From Anniella stebbinsi (lineage: Eukaryota; Chordata; Lepidosauria; Squamata; Anniellidae): DNA of 64,000 bases. Of the stretch, positions 32,421 to 43,799 are shown one piece after another. The stretch's first letter is position 1; every line of letters begins with the position of its first letter. The notes beneath the pieces are model-generated. The model searched no databases, had not been told where the DNA came from, and saw only the letters and a program-made list of their open reading frames with translations. The position numbers and the translations under genes are program-made. Where the stretch lies: positions 193,447,654 to 193,511,653 of the forward strand of contig JARDYH010000001.1 in assembly GCA_029215795.1 (NCBI GenBank), in the 5' to 3' direction.

Positions 32421-34304
32421 ATTCTTAGGACAGTTATGGAGTATGGCTGTTCTTTTGCAAATATAAACCATGCTGTGAAAGCTGATAGAGTGGTTTTTCC
32501 TGCTATCTTTTTCACTGTGTTATTACCTTTATGGGTTTGGATGAATACCATTTATTCTTTTTGACATTTTCTATCCATGATGGGCTAAGCTAAACAGCTG
32601 TTTGAATGTAGTCCACATACATCATTTAAGAAATGTCACAACAACACACAAGAACTGGAAATACCCTGCCGTCATCTATTCTACCTCTCCCACAGATAGA
32701 ATGCCAGAATTCAGTCAGGGTGCGATAGCTGTTATTATTTTGTGTGCTTGTTTTTGGTTTGGTTTTGCCCTTTTATAAGATGTAATGTAGTTGTTCCCAT
32801 GTTCTTGGTGCCAATATTCACAAAATCTGAACACAGGGTCAGATATTATTACAGTTCAGTCACTTTGAAACTTCTAGAGCCCCTTCTGAAATCCGCCATG
32901 CTGTTTATGGATTCACTATTAGTCATATACACATCATGAATGGAACACTAGCAGCTCATGATGGACCATTGGAAACTACCAGTGCAGTATCATGAGACTG
33001 TGTACGGTTTTGACCAAAAGATTGGAAAAAAAATGAGAGTCAGGGTTGGCCCACCAATGAAGCAGGGTGAATCTCCCACCTGAGGCACTGGGAGGCAATC
33101 TACACAAGAGCTTGAAACATTTCAAAATGGTGATTACAACATTGTGAAAAACGACGTTTTAAAACATGACAGGCCACATCAAGTTGAACTTAACATTTTA
33201 GTTGATCCTTTCTCTGGTCTTCACTGCGGTGGAGTCGGTCACACTGAGACTTTTCTTCGTCTCTTCCTGTCACGTTCTTTCATCGTTCCGTACTTGCAAT
33301 GCCCACTTCCTCCTTAGCCCCCCTTCTTTTCCCTTCCGTTCAATGAAGATTTGAAAATTAAAGCAAATGCATGGAAAATGGAATGGTTGGGGCAACTTTA
33401 AAACAGTAAAGAAAGACACATGTTTCTTCCTACAACGATTTATATGAAGAGAAGAACAGAATATATCTAGGATCATCGTAGAAAACAACAACTGCTATGA
33501 AACATTAAAGTCAGTGCGTCATGTGGCCCAATGAGGATTAGAAACCGTTTCCTAACGTAACAAAGCTACAGTGTAGATTCCCTCTGGGCGTGGGAAGAGT
33601 GGCAAATAGCATGCCCCTTCCAGAGAGCCCTGCCAGCCACTCACCCACCATAGCGTTTCCCACAGCAGGAGAGGGAGGCTGGTGGATCTCTCCAGAGCAG
33701 CCGCCCACTTGCGCCCCACTGCTCCACTCTTCCACTTGACAAATGCTCCAGCAAAAGAGCAGGGGGGGCTCTCTAGAGCAGACACACACTCTCTGTTTCA
33801 CTCTGAGTGAGCCAGAGAGTGGGGGGGAGGGGGCTCTCTTTAGAGCTGCATCAGCCAGAGAAACTGACCACTATGGCTCTTCAGATATCCAGCCAAGCTG
33901 AAATGCCTGGATCTGAGGGGAGGGGGGTCCTTCTGCAGAGTCGGACATTATGAAAAGGCGTGTCCCAAGAGATCACCTGTACCGCTGTTTACAGCTGATG
34001 TGGCTGTTCTGAGAGTAGAGCTGGTGGTGGCGACAGCAACAATTGGAAGATATGGGGGGGGGCACAAAGGGTTGGGTGGGATATGCAGGGGGCTGGAAGA
34101 TACAGCAGAGGCCTCGGAGATGCAGCAGGGGGAGATGCGGCTGGGATGGCTGAGGTGCACATCTGCTGTTTTGCCTCAGGCGGTGGGAGAGTTTGCACCA
34201 GCCCTGGAGAGGATGGGGACATGCGCAATGATAATTCCAGTGGTAACTCATGAGACAGTTTGCTGGACGGTACCTGCATTCACCCCAGAGCATTGCTGTA
34301 TCTG
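32421..34304. other. No gene recognised; GC-richer 33540-34260
   Basis: 33540-34260 is GC-richer with G-runs (33820, 33917, 34053). Several overlapping frames are open on both strands, which suggests composition and not coding. No domain recognised. Confidence 0.35.
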
Positions 34305-34375
34305 TGGATGGATTGTATTTCTATACCGCCCAATAGCCAAAGCTCTCTGGCAGTTCACAAAACTTTTTTTAAAAA
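34305..34375 (-). mobile_element. LINE 3' tail
   Basis: TTTCTATACCGCCCAATAGC followed by CAAAGCTCTCTGG is the complement of the tail at 11085. Minus strand. Confidence 0.65.
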
Positions 34376-34769
34376 GCTGTTTTATGTATGATATCTTTTA
34401 AAAGCATCAGGCCAAAAGCTTGTGTAACTGTTTTTGATGGTGCATGGATACATTTGCATTTATGGAGTAAATGTCAACATAATCCACCATAATCATAAAA
34501 GAGGTCAAACTTGTCAGCCTAAAATGTAGAAAGAAGGAAGAACACACTTTAAAAGGGGGTAAGACTAGCTTTGTTTCTTCATTCAGATAAGCCTCAACAG
34601 CACCGTCACATCCTTTCAGGGTCATGGGAGTCTCTCCTACTACTCTCAACTTTTGTTTCTCAGCTACTCCTCCATTCAAGCCAACCATTTGCATCGCATT
34701 CTGCAGAAACATAACATGCTGGGGAAACAACGCTAACAGTCTCTCTAACATGTGATGGTGTGAGTTCAT

Positions 34770-34970
34770 TGTTTCTGCAACAATTGGAGGTGGTGGGGCA
34801 GGGCCCTACACTTTTTGGGTTAGCAGGCACATTTGGAGTGTCGTAGGCACTCTCATGAAATGGCTGCCATAGGTGCAGCAGGGCAAGGTGGGGGCTTGCT
34901 CTCTTGTAAAATGGCTGCCATAGCGGGCATAGCCAGTCACATAACACCCATTTCCCAGATGGCAAATTGA
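34770..34970. repeat. Unclassified hAT-like repeat with duplicated module
   Basis: AAATGGCTGCCATAG appears twice (34858 and 34907) with GGGCAAGGTGGGG between. AAAATGGCTGCC also occurs inside the hAT element at 12832, so this may be a relative. Ends not determined. Confidence 0.35.
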
Positions 34971-35164
34971 TGAGGCTATAAGAAAGGTAACTTGCCCAAG
35001 AATGAGCTACAGTTCTATGTTTTCTGCTTCTTTAGAATGTAAATCACACATTGATCTCCATTCAGTTTATGATTCACATTCCAGAGAAGCATCCTGCCTC
35101 TAATCGTACACCAAAATCCTCATCAGAAGCCTTTCTTTGATTACCTCTACCATCTGAGACACAG

Positions 35165-35460
35165 CAAATGACTAGTAGGGAAAGGGTCTTTTCAGTGGTG
35201 GCACCCCAACTTTGGAAAGCTTTATGTAGAAAGATTTGCCCGGCACCTTATCATTCCAGCACCAAGCAGAGACCTCTTTCTTTCCCCTGGCTTTAACTCT
35301 GACTTTATTTTTTTAGCTCACTCATTTTCTTTTATTCTTGTGCTGTTTTATAGATCTACTTTTAGCCTTTTTATATCTATGCATGTGTTATTTAGCTCAC
35401 TACTGTTGGGAGCTGAATGTTGATGGACTTTTTTGGCCCAATCCAGCTGAACATTTCTTA
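35165..35460 (+). mobile_element. LINE 3'-end fragment
   Basis: TAGGGAAAGGGTCTTTTCAG, then TGGTGGCACCCCAACTTTGG and AAAGCTTT, is the recurring 3' coding module of the group. It is followed by a T-rich UTR. Frames are broken. Confidence 0.5.
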
Positions 35461-36349
35461 CATTCTTACTATTTACGGTTAATTATTTCCGTCGAGATCC
35501 CTTCATTTTAGCTTGTCAGTATTCTCAGTTAATGTTTATTTTTACATAGAATCGATGTCAACTAATGAAAGTACCTTGAGATTTTTTTTTGTTTATATTA
35601 TAGGCTGAAATTAGAAACTTATGCTAATAAGTGCATAATTCAGGAAGGCAGATGAGTCTTTTGAGGTGGAGGTGGGGGGATCTATACATTTTGATACAGG
35701 GCCATGGACACAATTATATGAGGGAGATGAGTTCAGAACATCTTTTCCTTCTCTCAGAGAAAAGTAAGCTTTCCTTAAAAAGAGTACTATTTATTGTTGA
35801 AGAAAGGGGCATTCACAAAGGGGCATTCACAGAAGTATATTAAAAAATGGTAGCACATAGGGCAACCTTCCCAACCTGATGCCTTCCATATGTGTTGCAT
35901 TACAATTCCCACCATTCCCAGACTGGTTGGCCAATGAGCTTTGGCATTAAAGCAAAACTAAAATAATGTAAAAAGTTTCTAGCAATTGGAAACCAGGAAG
36001 GAAGAAATCACCTTCATCCCTTTTACACTGAGGAGTTACAGGAAGTCTTAAAAACTGGAATGAAAACATCATTCAGGAAACTGGCATCCTTCAGAGTTAT
36101 AATTTTAATGGTTGGTTCGTCCTGTACAATACAGTTCTGTGTAACAATCTTTGCCCAAAGTGTAAAGACATTAGCTGAAGGAGAAATCATCTGATCCTCA
36201 CTAAGGCTGTGTTTGTGGTTAACTTTTTTTCCACGTTGGCCTGAAGCAGGGGCCAACGCCTCCTTCCCTCCCAATTAGCCTGCCTGCCCACCTGCTTACT
36301 TTTGTAGGAGCGTGCGCCTCAACAGCTCGCCCACTCTCCAACTGGGTTC

Positions 36350-36580
36350 GTTTCCTTTGTGCGTATGCACACCCACCACCCCAGCGCATGGCCTTTCCGC
36401 CTTCAGCAGCTGCGTGACACCTGCGTGTCAGGCAAAGTATCGTGAGAGATCCCAGAACTTCTGGGACCTCTCGCAATGCTTCGCCCGACTGCGCGCAGGT
36501 GCTGGGTGGCTCCTGAAGGTTGAAACATCTTACGGGCAATGCGCTGGGGAGGTGCACGCATGTACGCATGCAAAGAAAAG
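36350..36580. repeat. GC-rich imperfect palindrome
   Basis: Centred near 36459 (GAGATCCCAGAACTTCTGGG). CCCCAGCGCATGGCC on the left pairs with GGGCAATGCGCTGGGG on the right, and CACCTGCGTGTCAGGC pairs with CGACTGCGCGCAGGTG. Arms are about 110 bp. The 217- and 161-codon frames over it on opposite strands arise from its low stop density. Likely a GC-rich MITE within the wider GC-rich block 36220-36910. Confidence 0.6.
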
Positions 36581-37193
36581 TCAGCCAGCCAGGCGGACAG
36601 GGCAAGCCGGGTTGGGGGGTGCACAAGTGGGGCAAAGTAGGAGGGGAGGCCCCGCATGTGAGGGAGCGAGCGAGCAGCTGCTGCTGCTTGGTCCTGCCGG
36701 CTGCCTTCATGACCGGCCAGCTGGCCTGCCATGCAAGCGGCCAGCAGATCAAGAAGCGGCAGATCTTTGGAGAGGGAGAGCTCTGCTCTTCCCATAGGCT
36801 GCTGCCTGCTGCACCCGTGCCCTCTTGCTTCGTGGTGTGGTTGGCCCTGGTGAGAGGAGCGCCGGGATGCATAGCATCTCTGGGGGCGATGCCAAAAACG
36901 GCAGGACCTGTGCCCTTTGTATGAAGTGTGGTAAGGGCAACAATGACAGTCTAAAACAGACAGATGCGAGGCTTTTCATAGCAAGCACATGGGCAAATCT
37001 ATCCTGAATCAAAAGCAAACACAGATGTCATAGTAAAAAGCTGAATGTGGATTAAAGGCCATACCAAGAATAATACCACTGAAGAGCAGCAATGCCCATG
37101 GCCACTTGGCTGCTAAGGGCATTTTGACATGGCCCCCGCTGTGATACATAACACAGCTGGTTCAGGGGACAGATGGGCAGAAATCCTTTGAGA

Positions 37194-37262
37194 GAGAGGG
37201 GGAGAGAAAGAGAGAGAGAGGGATGATTTTTGGTCTCATTTAGATGGCAATTCCACTGTAGC

Positions 37263-37317
<55 letters not shown>
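37194..37317. repeat. (GA)n microsatellites
   Basis: An interrupted GA/GGGA tract at 37194-37223 and a pure AG tract at 37271-37317. Confidence 0.95.
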
Positions 37318-37320
<3 letters not shown>

Positions 37321-37854
37321 TAAGTAGAATTTCTTAGCAGTTCTGAATTCCGGTTTGATATTTATCCAGCACATTCCTAGGAAGTTCCTTCCTCCCCAGC
37401 TAAGGCAGGAGTATCTTTGAAAGATTTCACTTAGGACAGGTTAAAATACTTCAGTACAACCTGGAGGGCATTTTCAGAACTCCAGCCAGTGATGTGTGGT
37501 AGAAAACAAAGTGCCTACAGATGCTATTGACCCTCAAGTCTTCCACTCTCTGGAGGTGTGAGATGGAAAGGAAAAGGAATCACCGGGATACCATGAATTG
37601 CAAACGAGCGCTGCATGTAGGCCGGTCAAACTGGGTTCATTTGTTAAGCCATCACACTGGCATGATGTTGCCATCTAGACTCTCCCATAGATCACATGGA
37701 GGTTACTCTTTCCATGTTCTACCTTTCCCATTTAAACCATGCTCACCATGGCCTGCCAAACAGCAGACAGATCCCAATGGGAGACAATAAATAATCAGCA
37801 ATCTACACTCAAGCTCTTCAGAAGACACCCATTATTCTGTCATTTACAGTGAGC

Positions 37855-38060
37855 TCCTTAAAGTTGAGGCTCTTCTCTATGTCCCTCTTTAGAGAATGGA
37901 TATTATCGGTCAGCAAGGGACAGAGCTTTCTCTTTTGTGGCCCTTCATTGTGGAATAACCTCCTCATATCATCAGGCCAAACCTCTCTTTTATTTGCCCA
38001 TACATTTTAACTGTGGTTGTGTTGGTTAGTCTGCTCTATTGCTTTTGTTGCAGCACAAAT
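37855..38060 (+). mobile_element. LINE 3'-end fragment, degraded
   Basis: GGGACAGAGCTTTCTCTTTT, then GTGGCCCTTCATTGTGGAATA and CCTCC, is a degraded version of the module at 35165 and 56870. Confidence 0.4.
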
Positions 38061-38689
38061 CTCACATGACATCATCCCTGTCCTGCATCCATTTCACCTC
38101 TTTTCCTCTGCTTTGCATATTATTTTGGTGCGGGGATAGTCTGGATTATTTTCCCCAAGCAACTTTAATGTGCCCTTAATCCTTCATGAAGTGCTGTCCC
38201 CTCGCTTTTTCCTTTGCTGGGGGCGTGTGCTTTGAATGAAGTCTTGCTGACGAAAGGGGAGAGCAGGGTGTTTCTCCTCCTCCAGCACTCCGTGTCGAAT
38301 GTTCGAATGAGTGGACTTTTTACTGCTCCAACCCCACCCTCCTTTCCCTTAGCTCCCTCATTTTTAAAGTTAAAGAGATGAAAGTTGGGACCTTGAGAGC
38401 TCTTAAGTGGAGCTTTCAGCATGCCAAGGTTGAATCAAATCAGTTCATCTCTTGATTTTTTAGTCATTTTAAAATTCCCCCCACCCAAAAGCATTTCCCT
38501 GATACTCCTTCAGTGCAAAAATCCACCTGTTTGCATTTGTGAAGCATCGATTTTCCTTTACTTTGATCATGCGAAGCTGTGCATCTCCAGTTCATAAAAC
38601 AGAGATCTGCTGTTCCCTTACTCAAGAGTAAATCCATTGATTTCAACTGCATTTACATCCAAGTCATACCAAAATCCGATGCATGCTTT

Positions 38690-38900
38690 CCTTTGAGTGA
38701 ACCCCATTGAACAGAGAGAGACATACTTCTGAGTAAACAGGTATAGAACTGACTTTTAATAGTGTGGTCACTCAGAAGCTTTTTTTTTTAAGTCTAAAAC
38801 AGCAAACTGGAAAGAAGTGCTCTGTAACCCTATGATTACTTCTGAGGTCTTACTCAGAAGTAAGTCTCTCTCTGTACAATGGAGTTTACTCAAATGCCAA
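38690..38900. repeat. ACTTCTGAGTAAAC repeats (family G), inverted pair
   Basis: ACATACTTCTGAGTAAACAG at 38730 and TTACTCAGAAGTAAGTCTC at 38848 lie in inverse orientation, each preceded or followed by an AATGGAG or ATTGAAC module. The same unit recurs at 46040-46085 and about 46800-46850, a common dispersed repeat in sauropsid DNA by my recollection. Confidence 0.5.
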
Positions 38901-38924
38901 AGGACTGCTTGGGGAAAAAAGGGG

Positions 38925-39135
38925 AGCCAACCTAACCAGCTTCAGCAAGAGGTTCCACAGCCTGGGAGCAACCACTAAGAACGACCCTCTCTTGTTGCTA
39001 ATAAATGCACCTCTGAAGGCAGCAGAATAGTAAGACGAGTCTCCTCTGAAGATCTTAAAACCTGGGCAGGCTTGTAGGGGAGAAGGTGGTCATGCAGATA
39101 GCCTGGTCCCAAGCCTGATTTTCTTCTGTGATTTC
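38925..39135 (-). mobile_element. LINE fragment, minus strand
   Basis: GAGGTTCCACAGCCTGGGAG, GAACGACCCTCTCTTGTTGC, GGCAGGCTTGTAGGGGAGAA, GGTGGTCATGCAGATAGCC and TGGTCCCAAGCC correspond in order to the complement of a LINE C-terminal coding region. Compare 49090-49270, where the same landmarks run along L2. Confidence 0.6.
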
Positions 39136-39935
39136 TGTAACCATTTTAAACCATTCTGAGCCATTCTGAGTATACCTTGTTATAAAAGTGCAAAATATAA
39201 ATGACACAAAGACAAAAATGTCTAAAGTTTCCCAATGTAAACATCTGAAAAGGTGCTTTTTAACCAACCAACCAACCCCTGTTATACTTTTTTTAAAACG
39301 TAAAATGTGGGTAAGATCTGATTTCCTCTCTTTTGATGAAGAGAGGTCTTGAACCTAAGTGCAAGTCAGAGGTTAGGTCTGAGCTCCAAAACACAAAACA
39401 TTATTTTGAAGCCAAATAAAGATGGCACTAAAGGGCAACATTTGCTTGGCGGTGTCCCAGTTTCATTTTTTTTTTAAAAAAAACCTTAAGACATAACATT
39501 AAAATCAGGAAGGGTGGGAGCTTGGTGGGTACCAAGAGAAGTGACCATGGGTACATTGGTGGCCCTGGCACCATGTTGGAAACCCCAGGCAAAGCAGTTT
39601 AGAGACCCAGGCACTGCCGTTGAGAATATCCTGATGCATTGCAGCTTGTTCCAGGAGAGGGGGACCCAGTACCCTTACCAAAGAGAGCACAGCAAGGTGG
39701 CACAGGATGTATACAGGTTATTATACAGCTGCTGAATGGCTACCAACATCCAGGAAACAGCTGGCCATGATTAAGGGGTGGAATTTTCTTATGAACGTTT
39801 CCCCACCCTATAATCAAAGCCCTAATTTAATCCGTGATTGTTAAGTTTTCTAGGAACTGGGGGAGGATTTAAAAATGTTACTATTGACCAGTTGTTACTG
39901 ATAGAATTGCTGATCATCAGTAGTAGAGGAGTCAT

Positions 39936-40164
39936 TGGCTCAATTCGGACGACATGATAGTCAATGGTGGGTTGACTAGCCCTAACCCTAACCCTAACCC
40001 TAGGGGGTACTCCCCAAACAACATGGTAATAAATAAACAACTGTGGTGTGGATTAGGATCAGCGCTGAGTTGATTATGGCAGCATTGGAATGACACAATA
40101 GTCAAAATAACTGACAATTGTTTCCCCCACACCAGTTGTTTATTGTGTCGTCCAAATTGAGCCA
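39936..40164. mobile_element. Fold-back element containing a telomeric tract
   Basis: TGGCTCAATTCGGACGACA at 39936-39954 and the near-complement TGTCGTCCAAATTGAGCCA ending at 40164 form 19-bp terminal inverted repeats with one mismatch. AACAACTGTGGTGTG and CCCACACCAGTTGTTTATT form an inner inverted pair. The left interior carries the telomeric tract at 39980-40002. No coding capacity. The target duplication is unclear (ATT on both sides). Confidence 0.65.
39980..40002. repeat. Interstitial telomeric repeat (CCCTAA)n
   Basis: Nearly four perfect copies of the vertebrate telomere hexamer, 23 bp, inside the fold-back element. Too short for a chromosome fusion scar. Confidence 0.85.
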
Positions 40165-42560
40165 TTCACTCTTCTCGAAAGGTGTTTAGATTCTTAAGAT
40201 TGTCTTAGATGGGGATACTTAGAATTCTTATGCTACCTAGTGGGCAGGCAGAACGAGTCTGCATTAGTACATATCAGAGTACTCCTTTGAGACAGTTTTA
40301 ACTCTCCTCCCTATAACCTTGACTGAAGCATAAAATAAGCTGCATCTTCATAGTAGAGGAGAAAGTATGGCTGTAGAAAAGGGATTGTGCTATATGAGTT
40401 AGAAAAAGGAACTAGACTCAGGGCAGCTTTGGTTATCACTAGCCCTTGACATCATATTTTATAATCACTACAAAAGCTATATATTAAAGATTTCCCAGAG
40501 AGCCTCTATCAATAGTCATCCTGCTCTTCACTGTGATTACCCAACTGTAAAAATCACATCACCAGCAGATATTGTGCCTGAGTCCAGGAAATAGAATATA
40601 ACACCTCAGGTTTTCAGAATCCCATAAATCTTTGTGGCCTCCACTGACCATAAGTGAAATGATGATGAAAGATCATTCCTTTCCATTGCATCTCCCACCA
40701 TTACTAGAAGCACAGTAGAGTACATCTGCCACTCACAATCTCCTCCAAAATGCAACTCCAAAGGGAACTATTCTGCCCGTGAAATGTGATGAAATAACCC
40801 AAATATTTTTATTTTGTGAGGAACAACTTCTAATAGCTAGAAAGATGGGATAGGTATTTATCAGAAACAGTCATTTGTCTGGTAGGGGGGGATTTGAGAG
40901 TACCCACCGATGGGCTGGTGGAACATGGATTATACATGGTGATGGAAATCAAGTGCAGAATCAGTTTTATAAAGTTTTACCAGAAATAAAGCAAAGCTAG
41001 TGTGGATTTGGTCCTCTTGGGGCTTTTTTCTGCACGGTCCCTTGAATTTTAAAAGTTCATTAAAAAGAAAATGACATCTCTAGCCCTTTAATTAATGGAG
41101 CTGTATGGGAAGATATTCAGGCAGTCTCCTCTACCCATTTACTCAGTAAGAGTAAAGTGACTCCTCCCATCTTCCTATGTTGTAGCGAGGGTGCCCTTGT
41201 GTCTTACATTACAGAAAGGGCAGTCCTCTGTTTGAAGGGTTGTCAAAGGACACTCATCTATTTGAATAAGTCCTATACTTAAAGGTCTGTCAGAGGATAA
41301 TCCTCTACTTCAGGAATGGTCAGACTTCAGGCTTGTAGGATCTATTTTGGCTTTTACTAGAATGCTGAGGTCTACCAATAAGAGCCAGACATAAAATGGT
41401 GGCTCAGAAGGCAGATTCAGTTATCTACTGCAACCCTATGGATCATACACTGCAATATTTGCTAATCTACACATGAGATCACAGACCAGGCATTCTAACA
41501 CAACACTCTAAAACTGGCCAGCAGAGCTCCACAAAGACCTGGTTGAAAGCAACCAATTATTTTTTTTTCTATTTTACAGATGAGGAACACTGAGGCTGAG
41601 AGATAAGCAATGTGCACAAAGCCAGCTATGGCAAGAGGTTTTTATTTTATCGTTTTGCAATTTTCTTTGCTTACATTGAAGTATTGGGAGTCAGAAACCC
41701 TTGGAGATCTACTGCAAGCCACTCCTTGTGAAACGCCAGTTTTCACCACCTAGGAGCTGGCCCAATCTCTGAAAGAAAGGGAAATGAGGATGCTTCACGT
41801 TCCTTCACAGACAATTAAGGATCACTTTCAAAAAGTAATAAATGTGAAATCCAATTGCTCGAACATAATACCTCCAGAGATTTTCATCACACCGACTTTT
41901 GCAACCAAGACAGCACACAGGGAGAAATTGATGACAAAACTTTGCTGAAATAAATAAGAGCAATGTTTTGGGAATAAAGATTTTCCAGCATATTCTGGGC
42001 ATTATCATCATTTTAATTTCAGAAATTTCATTTTGTTTTCTAGTGAAACAAACAACCCTCCACAACTAGATACATGCCAGTGATCCATTCTGCAGCCTAG
42101 TAAGGAGAGGGAGCCCTCAGCATGGTCTTAGGACCTGCCCGATACACTGAAGCAACTTCAGCAATAAGGATGCCACACTACTTACCCTTCTCCCTAATAT
42201 TTGTTGGAAATGTAATACTATTCATGCCAGAGGTTTCGGTACATATTTGGTTGCATTCCATTAGCATTCATCATTCAGGGAAAGTAGATAGAAAATATCC
42301 AGTGGATAAATGACTACAGGATGCTACTATTGCTAGAAATAATTATTCGAGGCTTGTGTAAAAATTAAAAAGGGACAATCTGTTTTGTATATGGAGCTTC
42401 ATAATGGCAGCTGGGGAAATGGTGGGTGAAATGGAAGTTGCAACACATTCCATGTCAACTGGAACAGCTGGCCAAGGTCTGAGATGCCGTCACGTGAAAA
42501 TAAAGATAATGGTTTGTATCCGGTGCAGCACACATGCAAAGATGCTTTCACAAGGAGAAT
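40165..42560. other. No gene; low-copy repeat at about 41335-41415
   Basis: GGCTTGTAGGATCTATTTTG and following bases match 13618-13690. The rest shows no recognisable exon, RNA gene or transposon end. Confidence 0.4.
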
Positions 42561-42578
42561 CCCCCCTCCCCACAGCAC

Positions 42579-42614
42579 ACACACACACACACTCTCAAAC
42601 GCACACATACACAC
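42579..42614. repeat. (CA)n microsatellite
   Basis: Interrupted CA/CACAT tract. A second (CA)n lies at 42900-42916. Confidence 0.9.
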
Positions 42615-43019
42615 TAGTCTCTCTTGGGAATCGCGGCCATTCATATGAACTGCCTCTGCCCAATTTTTCCTGAACTCTCCTAATGGCAGCCCTGTCCCAC
42701 ATCCCGGGCCTTTTCTGGGGGGTCTTCTCACCATCAGGGGAGGCTTTTTGTGGTCTCAAGACAGCTGGAGTGTGGAGGTCAGGGAAGAGGAGGAGGAGGA
42801 GGATTCCCATGCATGTCCCATGGAAGACCAGTCCAGTAAGATAATAATTGATGGAAATTCATCATGCATTCAGGATCTTTTGGAGCTATATATATTTATA
42901 CACACACACACACACAAGACCATGTATCACGTCTGTAACTTTCTAAGAAAATGTGCGCCATCAGACAAACATTTTATTGCAAGCTCGCTACTGCCGACTT
43001 ACGGATGTCTGCATGTCCT

Positions 43020-43255
43020 TTAGATAATGACGTCCAGCTCCAGCTCCTTCTGCTCCTTTTTCTGTCGCAAAATAGACCCCTTTTGAACCATCTATTTTTT
43101 TTTTTAATGGAATGTGCCGCCATTTCCTGCTGTGTGCAGGACACAACCCCTAAATGGGCCACGTGGTCATTGCTGCGTCCTCTTTCTCTCCCCGTATAAA
43201 GAGACCGTTACTATTGCGGGACAGCAGCAGGAGGTCATGGTGATGGTAAGGAAAC
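43020..43255 (+). promoter_or_regulatory. Candidate TATA-type promoter and first-exon donor
   Basis: In order: a CRE-like TGACGTCC (43028-43035), a T-rich block in CCATC...AATGG context (43087-43110), an E-box CCACGTGG (43159-43166), TATAAAG (43195-43201), then ATGGTGATG at 43237-43245 directly followed by GTAAGG, a consensus splice donor. The spacing places a start of transcription near 43225. No downstream exon was identified, and chance occurrence is possible. Confidence 0.3.
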
Positions 43256-43554
43256 GTGAAAATCCACCTGTCTGATGATACTCAATAGGTTTCTTTATAT
43301 GTTAATATAATAGAATGTTTGCTGTGATCTCTAGACATTACCAGTTCCTGTGGAGTTTTTCTGGCTAATGAATGACACCTATTTCAGCTGGTACATCAGC
43401 AATGGTGTTCACAGAATGCTAATCTATAGTTCATAGGTAAATGCAGAAGCCTTGGGCTAATGCACTCCTCCTGCAGAATGAGGAAGAGATTGGAAGCTTT
43501 TGGTTCTGTTTCCGATTAACCATAGGTTGTTGTTACATCCAATCCAGGACAAAC

Positions 43555-43760
43555 ATTGTTAGCTTTAACTATGGTCTGTCTGAAGAAGCCAACTTCAAAC
43601 CATGATGGCTAAACTATAGTTAAAACTAACCACAGTTCCCAGCTCAGACATAATGACTGGATTGAAGTGAATTGCGGGAAATGGACCCTTGTAAAAATTA
43701 TTATTATTATTATTATTATTATTGTGGGAATTCCCGCAAATCCACATTTCCAGATGTGCA
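43555..43760. repeat. Imperfect hairpin and (ATT)n tract
   Basis: TTAGCTTTAACTATGG and ACTATAGTTAAAACTAA form a short inverted pair with about 45 bases between. An (ATT)n tract (43697-43723) is itself bracketed by TTGCGGGAAATGG and TTCCCGCAAATCC, another inverted pair. Confidence 0.5.
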
Positions 43761-43799
43761 CATTCATCCTAATGCACATTACAATCAGGAACAAAATTC

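Noticed and set aside
34000..34401. 133-codon plus frame
   Set aside because: It runs into a LINE tail on the opposite strand at 34305, lies in G-rich sequence, and overlaps open minus-strand frames.
36219..36872. 217-codon minus-strand open frame
   Set aside because: It overlaps a GC-rich palindrome, with a 161-codon frame open on the opposite strand, low-complexity composition and no domain. It is explained by low stop density.
39980..40002. Chromosome fusion scar or chromosome end
   Set aside because: Only about four hexamers, in one orientation, inside a small fold-back element. Too short for a fusion point, and ordinary sequence continues on both sides.
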